Assembly: GCF_003725795.1 (NCBI RefSeq)
Contig: NZ_RBEE01000003.1
Coordinates: 1 to 64,000 of the forward strand
Direction: 5' to 3'
DNA from: Pedobacter jejuensis
Lineage (GTDB): Bacteria > Bacteroidota > Bacteroidia > Sphingobacteriales > Sphingobacteriaceae
Length of the DNA stretch: 64,000 nucleotides
Shown: piece after piece, positions 19,053 through 28,102 of the stretch
Position numbering within the stretch: the first letter of the stretch is position 1
Layout of the letters: the number at the start of each line of letters is the position of its first letter
Made by a program: the position numbers and the translations under genes
The notes under the pieces: model-generated
Told to the model about the DNA's origin: nothing
What the model saw: only the letters and a program-made list of their open reading frames with translations
The model's database searches: none

Positions 19053-19694
19053 AAGCAATTCGTTATGAACATTCCACACGCCCGGTGCATTCCAGGCAAT
19101 ACGTTCGGCCACATCCTTTTGATAAATTGATTTTACTTTTCCGCTCAGGGTCACCCTGTTGCCGAACACATTGACCAGGATATGATGATCATCGATTGCC
19201 CAGTTCCGATGCAGTGCATTTTCAATGGCTACCTTTTCTACATCATCTGCAGTATCTGATCTTACCTGTATTATATTGGTTAAGTTTTTTACCCCTTTAA
19301 GCCCTTCAACTAATTTTTGTATATCCCCTTTAAGGGTGTACCATTTCACTTCTCCCTCAATAGTAACCAAACCATTCTCAACCTTTATTATGATTTTGTT
19401 TACGGGAATTTCGGGGTTTAGCTTTAGTGCTTTAAGGATTTCCCCGGCCAAATCGAGGTCTGTTTTCTTTTCCAAGCTGCCAAAATCAACTTCAATCTTC
19501 TCTATAATAGCCTTAACACCTACAACAGTTTTTGCTGCATGTTCCGCTCTGGCTTTCTTCGCATAGCTATCTACTGTACCAGTTAAGGTAACGATTCCCT
19601 CCTGAGCAATTACGCCAATCTCCGCAGCATGAAGTAAGGGTTCCCACTTAATTGCCTCAAGTACATCAAGCTGTAATTTTTCGTTGTGTCTCAT
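19044..19694 (-). CDS. Triple BON-domain protein (paralogue 1 of 4)
   Basis: 216 aa from the ATG at 19694. An earlier ATG at 19742 overlaps the SHOCT gene and adds residues absent from the paralogues, so I reject it. Three BON repeats follow one another (IVTLTGTVDSYAKK; LVTIEGEVKWYTLK; RVTLSGKVKSIYQKD). OsmY-type BON proteins are usually exported and bind lipid, but this one has no signal peptide, so it is probably cytoplasmic. Close paralogues lie at 37269, 39052 and 42000. It follows the SHOCT gene and probably shares its transcript. Its molecular role is unknown; a stress role is inferred from the neighbours. Confidence 0.88.
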   Translation of the reverse strand: MRHNEKLQLDVLEAIKWEPLLHAAEIGVIAQEGIVTLTGTVDSYAKKARAEHAAKTVVGVKAIIEKIEVDFGSLEKKTDLDLAGEILKALKLNPEIPVNKIIIKVENGLVTIEGEVKWYTLKGDIQKLVEGLKGVKNLTNIIQVRSDTADDVEKVAIENALHRNWAIDDHHILVNVFGNRVTLSGKVKSIYQKDVAERIAWNAPGVWNVHNELLIT

Positions 19695-19738
19695 TTTTAT
19701 AATTTTTAAAATGTGTGGATTAAACCTGACAGACTTCA

Positions 19739-19966
19739 TCATGATGGTACCATTTTATCACGTTCCAAGATTTTTTTATTCCGTTCATATTCTTTAAGAT
19801 CTATAGCACCTTTGGCAAAGCGTTCCTGAAGAATATGTATTGCAGACCGCTTTCTATTGCGCTGTCCAGGAATATCATAAGGCACCAGAAATATCCAGAC
19901 TAAAATAGCGAACCAGAAGATCCACCACAAGAAATCCATTCCGAGGAAATTATTTGTAAAGAACAT
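19739..19966 (-). CDS. Small SHOCT-domain membrane protein (paralogue 1 of 2)
   Basis: 75 aa: one membrane helix (MDFLWWIFWFAILVWIFLV), a conserved basic linker (DIPGQRNRK), then a short SHOCT motif (ILQERFAKGAIDLKEYERNK). SHOCT domains are short oligomerisation segments often found at protein ends. A near-identical layout occurs at 40328-40543, and in both places a BON-domain gene is adjacent. Function unknown. Confidence 0.8.
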   Translation of the reverse strand: MFFTNNFLGMDFLWWIFWFAILVWIFLVPYDIPGQRNRKRSAIHILQERFAKGAIDLKEYERNKKILERDKMVPS

Positions 19967-20013
19967 ATTTGATTTTATTAAAGGATTAATTCTTTTTCTA
20001 ACTCGTACAATTG

Positions 20014-20262
20014 TTAACCTACCTCACTGTTTTCCAGCAGTATTCCCATTTCACTTACCACCCATTCAGAAAGGCTATCACCATTATTCCTGCTTAAGGC
20101 TGCTACTTTTTTAAACATTGTAGTCCTTTCTAATAAATTCTTATTTTTCCAGATTCTGAACTTCTCTTCTATTCTAGAAAGTTGTTCCAGATATTCCGAT
20201 TCAGTCAAAGAGCCATCATCATTAATACAATGCTCTAAATTAAAGGCTGTGTGTAAGTCCAT
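20014..20262 (-). CDS. Short fragment resembling the aldehyde dehydrogenase N-terminus
   Basis: 82 aa. Residues from about 35 onward (FRIWKNKNLLERTTMFKKVA, then EMGILLENSEVG) align with the N-terminal region of the intact ALDH at 35844-37226 (FQYWRKTTFTERANLLHKVA, then EMGKLLAQSYGE). The frame ends at TAA exactly there, with no NAD-binding or catalytic domain after it. I read it as the surviving start of an ALDH gene, either a remnant or a very short protein with a new use. It lies between a Usp gene and the SHOCT-BON pair. Confidence 0.55.
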   Translation of the reverse strand: MDLHTAFNLEHCINDDGSLTESEYLEQLSRIEEKFRIWKNKNLLERTTMFKKVAALSRNNGDSLSEWVVSEMGILLENSEVG

Positions 20263-20309
20263 TTTATGATTATTTCACCTGGTGGTGGGGATAATTTGAT
20301 TGATTAATT

Positions 20310-21185
20310 TTAGGCGATATGTTCAGCTTCCGGTATGGCCTTAAAGATCAGCATGGGAAAATCAAGGTCTTTTGCTAGTCTTTGCGTAAGGCTCCCATTT
20401 AAAAGTCTGCTGAGAAAACTTTTCTCACGATGAACCATCACCAGTAAATCCATTTTAGATTTATCCATAAGTTTATTTAGGCCTGCCAATTCACTTTCTT
20501 CATTCATCCGAACATAATGAATACCAGGATAACCCAAATCACTATTAAATTCGAACACCATAGCCTTGGTTTTTTCTGATATATCGCTGGCTATGGTTTG
20601 GGGCGTTGAAATGTGGGCTATAAAAATCTCAGCCTTGTATGCCCCTGCTATTGGAACGAGTGTTTTTAAAAAAGCACTATCGCCATGGGGATCGCTGAAA
20701 TCAGAAGCAAAATAGATATTTTTAAACGGCGAAATCTTGGTTTTTGACGGAACGAGTAAAAGCGGAACACTTAACGAATCAATCATATTCCGGGTGTGGT
20801 TTAAAAGAAAAATACTTCCAAATTCATCTTCATGTGTTCCCATAACCACAAAATCAATCAGCTGATCAGCAACCAAACTCTCTACAACATCCTGAAGATA
20901 ACCAGACTGGTGTACGACACCTATCTGCGGTTTTTTATCATGAGATTGGTCTGTTTTTTTGAGATGGTCCTTTAATTTTTCAAGTTCGCTTACACTTCCT
21001 TCTTCCAATATTGCGGCGTCATCCATTGGCCAAACAACAAGTCCGGCCTGTGGCATCTCTGCAGGTACTATTATTGCGTTGCAAAGAATAATGTTGGCAT
21101 CTATTTTTTTGGCCATCGCATAAGCGTATTCTGCTGTATGTTTTGCATGGGTGGAGAAATCGGTTAGTACCAGTAAATTTTTCAT
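20310..21185 (-). CDS. Universal stress protein family, tandem-domain
   Basis: 291 aa with two UspA folds: MKNLLVLTDFSTHAKHTAEYAYAMA and FKNIYFASDFSDPHGDSAFLKTLV as the first strands, DFVVMGTHEDEFG and DLLVMVHREKSFLS as the later ones. The ATP motif G-2x-G-9x-G-S/T is not complete in either domain. It is cytoplasmic. It follows the P-type ATPase gene by about 140 bp, and that gap contains a TGAT-N4-RTCA site, so it can be transcribed separately. It is the second of three Usp genes. Confidence 0.88.
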   Translation of the reverse strand: MKNLLVLTDFSTHAKHTAEYAYAMAKKIDANIILCNAIIVPAEMPQAGLVVWPMDDAAILEEGSVSELEKLKDHLKKTDQSHDKKPQIGVVHQSGYLQDVVESLVADQLIDFVVMGTHEDEFGSIFLLNHTRNMIDSLSVPLLLVPSKTKISPFKNIYFASDFSDPHGDSAFLKTLVPIAGAYKAEIFIAHISTPQTIASDISEKTKAMVFEFNSDLGYPGIHYVRMNEESELAGLNKLMDKSKMDLLVMVHREKSFLSRLLNGSLTQRLAKDLDFPMLIFKAIPEAEHIA

Positions 21186-21230
21186 TAATTTATATTTTAA
21201 TAATATGAATGAATTATGTTTTTCTTAGGA

Positions 21231-21273
21231 TAAAATTGGCCAAAATATAAATCCCCTACACTGATGGCAGTCA
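21231..21273 (-). promoter_or_regulatory. Usp promoter with FNR-like site
   Basis: TGATGGCAGTCA (21262-21273) is centred 33 bp upstream of the minus-strand box CAATTTTA (21231-21238). The box is weak (four of six bases of TAnnTTTG), but the spacing is exactly that of the other promoters. Confidence 0.5.
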
Positions 21274-21323
21274 CTTAAAAAGATGTTTATCATCAATAAA
21301 GATCGGTACCAGCCTAACTTATA

Positions 21324-24017
21324 TTAATTGCCAGGAACAGCTCTTTTCTCCAATACCAACTTATAAAACTGTACGAAAAATAATGGAAGCATGCTGGCAA
21401 ATCCTATAATAAACATAGCCTGAAGGGGAATTAAATATAGATTTAGTGCCTCACGGCTCTGCCTAAACGAGTATACTGCTGCCAGGAGAACAAAGCAAAG
21501 CAGAAGCGCAATCCAAACGAATTTATTTTTAGTAACCTCATTAACGAGTATTCTTGAATGAGCCGAAGACATATTAAAAACATGAAACAACTGCGAGGCG
21601 GCCAGGGTTAGGAAAGCGACATTATTGAGCACCTTTACATCAGTAGTAACATATATCTTGCATAGGAAGATGGCCAGCAATACAGATCCAGTCATCATTA
21701 AGGCATAAATCAAAATAACCAGCCAGTTGTAGTTAGAAATAATATCCAGTTTGGGATCACGTGGCGGCCTTTGCATAACCGTTGCATCCCCTTTACCCAG
21801 GCCGAGTGCAAGAGCAGGAAATACGTCGGTAACCATATTCAGGAACAAAATCTGTAAAGGAAAAAGCATTGCTACATTTGCCAGGAAGCCCAAGATCGTC
21901 ACGATAAAAATCTCGCTTAAGTTGCAGGATACCAGATAAATCACGAAGCGCTGGATGTTCTGAAAGATTTCCCTTCCATGGGCAACAGCCTGTGAAATGG
22001 AAGTAAAAGAATCATCCTTGAGAACAATACTCGCCGTTTCTTTAGCCACCTGTGTTCCCCTAAGTCCCATTGCAATGCCTATATCTGCTTTTTTTAGTGC
22101 CGGTGCATCGTTCACCCCATCTCCGGTCATTGCTACAATAAACCCTGCTTTTTGATAGACTTCTACGATTTCAAGTTTCTGTTTCGGCGTTGTCCTTGCA
22201 AATACGGAGGTGGAAAGAACACGCTTTGTCCATTCATCTCCAAGAACTTCCATTTCCGGCAGTTCACTCCCAGCAATTACCTTATTATCATCCATCGCTG
22301 TTATACCTACTTTTTTAGCAATATTCAGGGCGGTCATGGGATGGTCTCCGGTAATCATTACAATTTTAATCCCGGCTGAATGGCAGGCGCTGATGGCACC
22401 CTTTATATCCATTCTGGGCGGATCTAAAAAGCCAACCATTCCTACGTAAACCAAATCTAGTAGATAATCCCCTGCCGGCATTTCAGTGAATATGCGGTAC
22501 GCAAAAGCAAGCACCCTAAGGCCCGATGAGGAAAGCGCTTCTGCCCGGGATAGAATCTTTTCGCGTTCCTCTTTTGATAAGTCCCTGGCTGTGGTTCCAA
22601 ATTTTAAGGTTTTGCATTTAAGCAGCAGGTCTTCGACTGACCCTTTCGCAGAAACAAAAAAACCCGTGCTAGCCTGATGGAGGGTACCCATAAGCTTGGT
22701 TTCGGAACTAAAGGGTATTTCAGCCAGGCGCTTAAATTCACCTGCAGTTTTTTTCGCAGGAAATCCAGTGGCATCAGCCAGCACCAATAATGCTATTTCA
22801 ATGGGATCTCCGGAAGATTTCTTGTCTTTATCTGCTTGGTGCAATGGCGCATTGTTGCAAAGGCTCCCGATACGCACAAGCAACTCGAGATTCTCCTGAC
22901 ATTTTTCAATTCCGGTTTCTTTGTATTCAAGTGAACCATTCTTTATCGAAACATTCAGCTCAAGGGAAGGAAAAGAGAGTACTTCAACAAAAATTTTGTT
23001 TTCGGTAAGCGTTCCGGTTTTATCCGTCAGGATAACATTTACGCCGCCGAGCGTTTCTACAGAGGATAGTTTTTTAACAATGGCATTTTTTCTGGCCATC
23101 AGCAGCATTCCATACGCAAGCGCTACAGTAGCTACAATTGGAAGTCCTTCGGGGAAAGCCGCAACAGCCAATGCGATTGAAGTTTCCAGGATCTGCAGCC
23201 ACGGTTTTCCTTCGATTATACCCGAAAAAGCAAAAATGCCGGTCATAATCAAGGTAATCCAAATGAGTTTTTTGGTCAGCTTACTTATTTTGATATCAAG
23301 GGGTGTCTTTGTCGAAGCTGAACGACCGACCAGTTCGCTTATCTTTCCAAGCTCTGTATTTTCGGCAATCCCGGTAATGATTACCCTTGCATTCCCATTC
23401 ATTATAGCTGTTCCTTTATATACCATATTCTCGGCAGCTAAAGGCTCTATTTTTTCGGTAAGTGTTTTATTCGTTTTTAAAACAGGAAAGGATTCTCCCG
23501 TTAGAGCAGATTCATCAACCTGAAGACCATTGATTGAAACAATCCTTCCATCACCCGAAACTACATCTCCTGCTTCCAAAAGAAGTAGATCACCGGGTGT
23601 AAGACCATCTGAAGAGATTTCAATTGTCTTTCCACCCCTAATTACCCTAGAATAGCTGACGTCCATTTCCCTTAGGGCACGCATGGAACTTCTTGCCTGC
23701 AGCTCCATAAAAAAACCGATCATGGCATTAACGAGGATAACAATATATATCGCTATCGCCTCCACGATATTTTTAAAATAAAGAGAGGCAAATCCGGTCA
23801 GTAAGAGCAGGTAAACTATCGGACTATTGAACTGTTCAAAAGCCATACTCCACAGGCTTTTCTGCTTTTGGCTTTTATTAATATTAAGTCCAAACCGTTT
23901 GGATCGCTTGGAAGCCTCTGCTTTACTAAGTCCTTCGTGCCGTTCTGTCGATAGGTTTTTTACAACACTTTCAATTTTTAGAGAATAAGCTGCTTTAAGT
24001 GGATACTCAATGTTCAT
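21324..24017 (-). CDS. P-type cation-transporting ATPase (Ca2+-ATPase-like, type II)
   Basis: 897 aa and intact. Cation-ATPase N-terminal domain, M1-M2, actuator domain with TGES (DESALTGESFPV), M4 with AAFPEGLPIVATVALAYG (the PEGLP motif of Ca2+/Na+/H+-type pumps), phosphorylation motif DKTGTLTEN, TGDHPMT, GDGVNDAPALKKADIGIAMG and a six-helix C-terminal domain. It should export Ca2+ or another cation from the cytoplasm; the exact ion cannot be settled from motifs. It starts 4 bp after ackA and is clearly co-transcribed with it. CtpF in the mycobacterial hypoxia regulon is a comparable case. Confidence 0.93.
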   Translation of the reverse strand: MNIEYPLKAAYSLKIESVVKNLSTERHEGLSKAEASKRSKRFGLNINKSQKQKSLWSMAFEQFNSPIVYLLLLTGFASLYFKNIVEAIAIYIVILVNAMIGFFMELQARSSMRALREMDVSYSRVIRGGKTIEISSDGLTPGDLLLLEAGDVVSGDGRIVSINGLQVDESALTGESFPVLKTNKTLTEKIEPLAAENMVYKGTAIMNGNARVIITGIAENTELGKISELVGRSASTKTPLDIKISKLTKKLIWITLIMTGIFAFSGIIEGKPWLQILETSIALAVAAFPEGLPIVATVALAYGMLLMARKNAIVKKLSSVETLGGVNVILTDKTGTLTENKIFVEVLSFPSLELNVSIKNGSLEYKETGIEKCQENLELLVRIGSLCNNAPLHQADKDKKSSGDPIEIALLVLADATGFPAKKTAGEFKRLAEIPFSSETKLMGTLHQASTGFFVSAKGSVEDLLLKCKTLKFGTTARDLSKEEREKILSRAEALSSSGLRVLAFAYRIFTEMPAGDYLLDLVYVGMVGFLDPPRMDIKGAISACHSAGIKIVMITGDHPMTALNIAKKVGITAMDDNKVIAGSELPEMEVLGDEWTKRVLSTSVFARTTPKQKLEIVEVYQKAGFIVAMTGDGVNDAPALKKADIGIAMGLRGTQVAKETASIVLKDDSFTSISQAVAHGREIFQNIQRFVIYLVSCNLSEIFIVTILGFLANVAMLFPLQILFLNMVTDVFPALALGLGKGDATVMQRPPRDPKLDIISNYNWLVILIYALMMTGSVLLAIFLCKIYVTTDVKVLNNVAFLTLAASQLFHVFNMSSAHSRILVNEVTKNKFVWIALLLCFVLLAAVYSFRQSREALNLYLIPLQAMFIIGFASMLPLFFVQFYKLVLEKRAVPGN

Positions 24018-24021
24018 ATTT

Positions 24022-25269
24022 TTAAGCTGTTTCTACACCTGAATGCATTGAAAATTTTGGATCTATTTCTTCACAAGCCAAGAGAATACTTTTTGTATGC
24101 ATGGCTATCATGCGTTCTTCATTGGTTTCCATCACACGGATGCATACCTTGCTGCTTTGACAGGAAATAATTTTTTCGGAACGCAGGTTGAGGCAGTGAT
24201 CGATTTTCAGACCCATGAAATCCATATCTGCACATATACGCTCCCTGATTTCAAATGAGTTTTCCCCTATCCCACCAGTAAAGATGAGCAGATCAAGACC
24301 GCCGAGCGAGGCAGCGAGGGCTGCAATAAATTTCTTTGCCTGTGTGCAGTATAAAGTAAATGCATCCTCCGCAAGCTTATCACTATTCCTGCGTTTTAAA
24401 ATATCCCGCATGTCAGCAGTACCGGCAATGGCTTTTATGCCAGCATCCTCGCTAAGTTCTACATCAAGTTCTTCAGGGGTGATATCGTTCATTTTGAGCA
24501 TAAAAAGGATGGCGCCGGGATCAAGGTCGCCACAGCGGGTAGCCATAACCAGCCCACCCATCGGGCTGATGCCCATGGTCGTATCAACACCTATACCTGC
24601 TGAAACGGCAGCCATGCTCGAGCCACTTCCAAGATGAGCAATGATGATCTTTTTCTGATCGATAAAAGCATGTTGCTGATTGAGTTTTTGCATAATGTAC
24701 TCATAAGAAAGGCCATGAAAGCCATACCTCATCAATCCCTGCTCTTTATACTTTATCGGCAGTGGGTAATATTTATTCTGATCGGGCATATCCCGGTGAA
24801 AGTTCGTATCAAAACAGGCGACATGTTTAATCTTTGGAAACGCTATCAAAAAGGTATCGATAAGACTCAGCTCTTCAGGCAAATGATTGGGGGCTAAAAA
24901 TATGAGTGCTTTTAAATCCACCAATACTTTTTCGGTGATAATTTCCGGAATCCTGTGCTCGGGTCCTCCCTGTACCAAACGGTAGCCAATGGCGGATATC
25001 AGGCAGTATTTTTTATTTTCCTTCATCCAGAGAATTATAGCCGTTGCAGCATCTGCAATGTTCCGGTAGTGTTGTGTACTTGTGCGTAGCTGATGATGGT
25101 GACTATCAGATATCTTCATAGTACCAGATGCTTTGCCAATCCCATTTATCACCCCAGACCATTGCCTGTGCATCGTGTGGTAATGGTAAATAGCAAATTT
25201 CAGACTTGAGGAGCCGGAATTGAGCACCAGCACGAAATGTTCCTTGATTGATTGCATACTCTTTTCCAT
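24022..25269 (-). CDS. ackA: Acetate kinase
   Basis: 415 aa, near the usual 400. N-terminal phosphate loop LVLNSGSSSLKFAIY, the first acetate-kinase signature; HGLSYEYI and HLGSGSSMAAV follow; the C-terminal part has GGIGENSFEIRERI. It makes ATP and acetate from acetyl phosphate and ADP. No phosphotransacetylase gene lies beside it. The phosphoketolase at 43613-45997 can supply acetyl phosphate directly. It heads the ackA-ATPase operon, divergent from the FixL-like kinase gene at 25535. The start could be one of several upstream Met codons; MEKSMQSIKEHF is followed by the conserved VLVLNSGSSS core. Confidence 0.95.
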   Translation of the reverse strand: MEKSMQSIKEHFVLVLNSGSSSLKFAIYHYHTMHRQWSGVINGIGKASGTMKISDSHHHQLRTSTQHYRNIADAATAIILWMKENKKYCLISAIGYRLVQGGPEHRIPEIITEKVLVDLKALIFLAPNHLPEELSLIDTFLIAFPKIKHVACFDTNFHRDMPDQNKYYPLPIKYKEQGLMRYGFHGLSYEYIMQKLNQQHAFIDQKKIIIAHLGSGSSMAAVSAGIGVDTTMGISPMGGLVMATRCGDLDPGAILFMLKMNDITPEELDVELSEDAGIKAIAGTADMRDILKRRNSDKLAEDAFTLYCTQAKKFIAALAASLGGLDLLIFTGGIGENSFEIRERICADMDFMGLKIDHCLNLRSEKIISCQSSKVCIRVMETNEERMIAMHTKSILLACEEIDPKFSMHSGVETA

Positions 25270-25320
25270 ATTTCTATCCGAATTAAATTTTACTGAATCG
25301 CTTTCTTACCTTCGTTATGG

Positions 25321-25385
25321 TAAAGGTAGCTTGTGGAGAAGCCACTGTAAATGACCTTGCCACAAGCTTATCGTGATGCCAATCA
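25321..25385 (-). promoter_or_regulatory. ackA promoter with FNR-like site
   Basis: The palindrome GTGAT-GCCA-ATCAC (25373-25386) lies between ackA and the divergent kinase gene. The minus-strand box TACCTTTA (25321-25328) is centred 55 bp from the site, matching five of six bases of TAnnTTTG. No comparable box is seen toward the kinase gene. Confidence 0.6.
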
Positions 25386-25534
25386 CCTATATGCCGATTA
25401 TTGTACCTACATTGTACCAAAACGTAGGAACTTAAATGGTCTTTCAATTGATCAGGAGTTGCAGGGATGAAACAAAAGCATCTGCCGATTGTCTGTTTTA
25501 AACAGCTAATTATTTACCTGTTAATCAATAATTT

Positions 25535-26752
25535 ATGGAAAACACCGTATTGCTTAAAGCAATCATTGAAAATGCAATAGACGGCTTGATTACCATAGAT
25601 GATCGTGGGATTATTGAATCCATCAACCCTTCGGCATGTAAACTTTTTCATTATTCGGCTGACGAGGTCGTTGGTCATAATATATCTATGCTAATGCCGC
25701 AACCCGACCGGACCAGGCATGACGGCTATCTTTTTCAGTATAAAAAAACAGGGCATGCCAGTATCATAGGTATTGGAAGGGAACTTGTTGGATTGAAAAA
25801 AAACGGTAGCCAGTTTCCTTTTCGGCTGGGGGTAAGTGAGGTGCAATATTCTGGAAGAATTATTTATGCCGGATTTATACACGATCTGACCCGGGAAAAG
25901 GAAGCTGAAGGGAAATTACAGGATTATGCGGCATTACTGGAGGAACAGGTTGAAGAACGTACGCATTCGCTAAAAAATGCGGTTAATGTATTACAGCAAA
26001 CACAGGATGAGCTGAATTTATCCCTGAATAAGGAAAAAGAACTCGGACAGCTCAAGAGCCGCTTTGTATCTATTGCATCACATGAGTTCCGTACTCCGTT
26101 GAGTATGGTCCAGCTCTCCGCTTCACTCATCGACCGTTATGCAGAAAACCAGGACCGGGAAAGCATTGGAAAACATGTTGTCAAGATCAAAGATGCAGTG
26201 CTGAATATTACAGCTATACTCAATGATTTTCTTTCGCTGGAAAAACTCGATTCGGGCATGGTGAAACCAAAGCTCAGCCATTTTAACCTTTCGGAAATGG
26301 CCGAAGAGATTACCGGCGAAATGCAAATTACGCTTAAAGGAAAACAGAAAATTATTTTTAAGCACAGAGGACCTGGCCAGATAATTAACCTAGACCAGAA
26401 TCTGCTGAAAAACTGCATTGTGATCCTCATCGATAATGCAATCAAATATTCGGGCGATGAGAGCGAAATCCAGTTCTATACAAAAATCAATGAAAACAAT
26501 TTTTCAATAAGAATTTGCGACAATGGGATCGGCATTCCCGAAACGGATCACAAACACCTCTTTGAAGCATTTTTCAGGGCCCATAACACAGGAAACATTT
26601 CCGGGAATGGCCTTGGTCTGAGCATACTCTCCAGATATACCGGGCTAATGAACGGAAAAGTAAGTTTTAGGAGCAGAGTTAACCGAGGTACATTATTTAC
26701 ACTAACCTTTCCACTATCCAATAACCATGAGCAAAAAAATACTGATCATTGA
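25535..26752 (+). CDS. FixL-like haem-PAS sensor histidine kinase
   Basis: 405 aa, soluble, no membrane segment. PAS domain 1-125 has the FixL sequence pattern GLITIDDRGIIESINPSACK with LMPQPDRTRHDGY and IIGIGRELVG. His62 and Arg82 fall at the positions of the FixL haem-ligating His and O2-contacting Arg (20 residues apart in both). A coiled-coil linker, HisKA H-box (SIASHEFRTPL) and HATPase domain (N-box IDNAIKYSG, DNGIGIPE, GNGLGLS) follow. It should autophosphorylate according to ligand state and signal to the regulator at 26727, whose gene overlaps its 3' end by 26 nt. Haem binding is inferred, not shown. Paralogue at 59919-61109. Confidence 0.88.
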   Translation: MENTVLLKAIIENAIDGLITIDDRGIIESINPSACKLFHYSADEVVGHNISMLMPQPDRTRHDGYLFQYKKTGHASIIGIGRELVGLKKNGSQFPFRLGVSEVQYSGRIIYAGFIHDLTREKEAEGKLQDYAALLEEQVEERTHSLKNAVNVLQQTQDELNLSLNKEKELGQLKSRFVSIASHEFRTPLSMVQLSASLIDRYAENQDRESIGKHVVKIKDAVLNITAILNDFLSLEKLDSGMVKPKLSHFNLSEMAEEITGEMQITLKGKQKIIFKHRGPGQIINLDQNLLKNCIVILIDNAIKYSGDESEIQFYTKINENNFSIRICDNGIGIPETDHKHLFEAFFRAHNTGNISGNGLGLSILSRYTGLMNGKVSFRSRVNRGTLFTLTFPLSNNHEQKNTDH

Positions 26753-27776
26753 AGATCATGATGCTATCCGTGCAAACGTGGTAGAAATTTTAGAAATGGC
26801 ACTCTATACCGTATTTCAGGCAGAAAATGGAAAAATTGGTGTAGATATGGCCCTAAAAAATATCCCTGACATTATTTTGTGCGACATTATGATGCCCGAA
26901 CTGGATGGCTATGGCGTACTGTATATGCTCAATAAACATGTAGAAACTTCAGGGATACCCTTTATTTTTCTAACGGCAAAGGCTGAGCATGCAGACCTTA
27001 GAAAGGGAATGGAACTCGGCGCAGACGATTATCTAATCAAGCCTTTTGATGATATGGAACTGCTGAACGCAATAGACATCCGCTTAAGAAAAAAAGCCAT
27101 GGCTGAACATTCCCACAAAACCAATTCTGAGGAATTTAAAGTACTTGTATCAAAGACAGATGGGCTGGCAGAATTCAATAAAATTATTGAAGGCAGAAAG
27201 AGCAGGGAGTTTAAAAAGAACCAGGTTATCTATTATGAAGACGATCATGGTAAAGGGTTGTACCTCATCACCCAAGGCAGGGTCAAAACCATCAAGCTTG
27301 CTCAAGATGGCCGCGAACTAATGACAGGCATGTACAGCGAGGGAGATTACATTGGGATAAATGCCGTATTAAGCGGCAGCACTTATGCCGATACTGCAAC
27401 AACAATAGAAGACAGCCTGCTCTGCCTGATACCTACAGAACAGATGGAAAGTGTTTTCAGTCTTTATCCTGAGGTTGCCAGAAAGTTTATCCATTTGCTT
27501 TCGAGAGATAACCGCGAAAAGGAAGATCAACTCTTACAACTGGCTTATCATTCGGTAAGAAAAAAAATGGCAGGAACATTGGTTAAGCTGCACAGCAAGG
27601 ATATGAAAAATAACTTTTTCACCATTACCAGGGAAGATCTTGCTGCGATGGCCTGCATGGCTACCGAAACGGTTAGCCGTACACTTTCAGATTTTAAGGA
27701 TGAAAAACTGATTGAAAGAACTGGTTCAAGGATTACCTTACTGGACCTCAATGGACTTTCAAAAATGAAAAATTAG
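26727..27776 (+). CDS. Response regulator with CRP/FNR output (REC-cNMP-HTH)
   Basis: 349 aa. Receiver domain 1-125 with acidic pair E9/D10, phospho-acceptor Asp53 (ILCDIMMPELDG) and the KPFDD lysine. A cyclic-nucleotide-type beta-barrel (about 145-260) and a CRP-type winged helix (about 275-345) follow. The recognition helix reads ETVSRTLSDFK. E-x2-S-R is the FNR/FixK arrangement that reads TGAT half-sites. FNR's cysteines are absent, so sensing is presumably by phosphorylation from the FixL-like kinase. It is a natural candidate for the TGAT-N4-ATCA sites of this window. Confidence 0.88.
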   Translation: MSKKILIIEDHDAIRANVVEILEMALYTVFQAENGKIGVDMALKNIPDIILCDIMMPELDGYGVLYMLNKHVETSGIPFIFLTAKAEHADLRKGMELGADDYLIKPFDDMELLNAIDIRLRKKAMAEHSHKTNSEEFKVLVSKTDGLAEFNKIIEGRKSREFKKNQVIYYEDDHGKGLYLITQGRVKTIKLAQDGRELMTGMYSEGDYIGINAVLSGSTYADTATTIEDSLLCLIPTEQMESVFSLYPEVARKFIHLLSRDNREKEDQLLQLAYHSVRKKMAGTLVKLHSKDMKNNFFTITREDLAAMACMATETVSRTLSDFKDEKLIERTGSRITLLDLNGLSKMKN

Positions 27777-27799
27777 AGAACCTAAATAAAGCTTTATAG

Positions 27800-28102
27800 T
27801 TAATTATGCAGAATTAAATCAGGAAAAATGGCTGTTATTGGCATTTTTAGTTCAATTTTCAATATTGCGATCTGTTCTAATAATCCTTTAATTGCATGTA
27901 AGCCCTCCAGATTGATTTCAAGCTCTTGGTGCAGGCGGATCATTTTCTCCAAATCCGCGAGTTCATCCTTTAAAAGGTAATCCTGCTGCGCTATTTTAAA
28001 TACGTTTACAATACCGAATTCATGCAGCCGATAAATAAAGGAAATCTCTACTTCATTGTATAGACAGAATATTTCCAATGGTACTAAATGCTCAGTTTCC
28101 AT
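27800..28102 (-). CDS. cbpM: CbpM-like chaperone modulator
   Basis: 100 aa. It is a MerR-like helical protein (LVPLEIFCLYNEVEISFIYRL; GIVNVFKIAQQDYLLKDEL) of the CbpM family, which binds the J-domain of CbpA and tunes its activity. The gene overlaps the end of cbpA by 11 nt, the arrangement seen for cbpA-cbpM in many bacteria. The family call rests mainly on size, helical pattern and this partner. Confidence 0.75.
   Translation of the reverse strand: METEHLVPLEIFCLYNEVEISFIYRLHEFGIVNVFKIAQQDYLLKDELADLEKMIRLHQELEINLEGLHAIKGLLEQIAILKIELKMPITAIFPDLILHN

Noticed and set aside
19695-19742. Longer BON protein starting at 19742
   Set aside because: The extra 16 residues are absent from the three paralogues and overlap the SHOCT stop.
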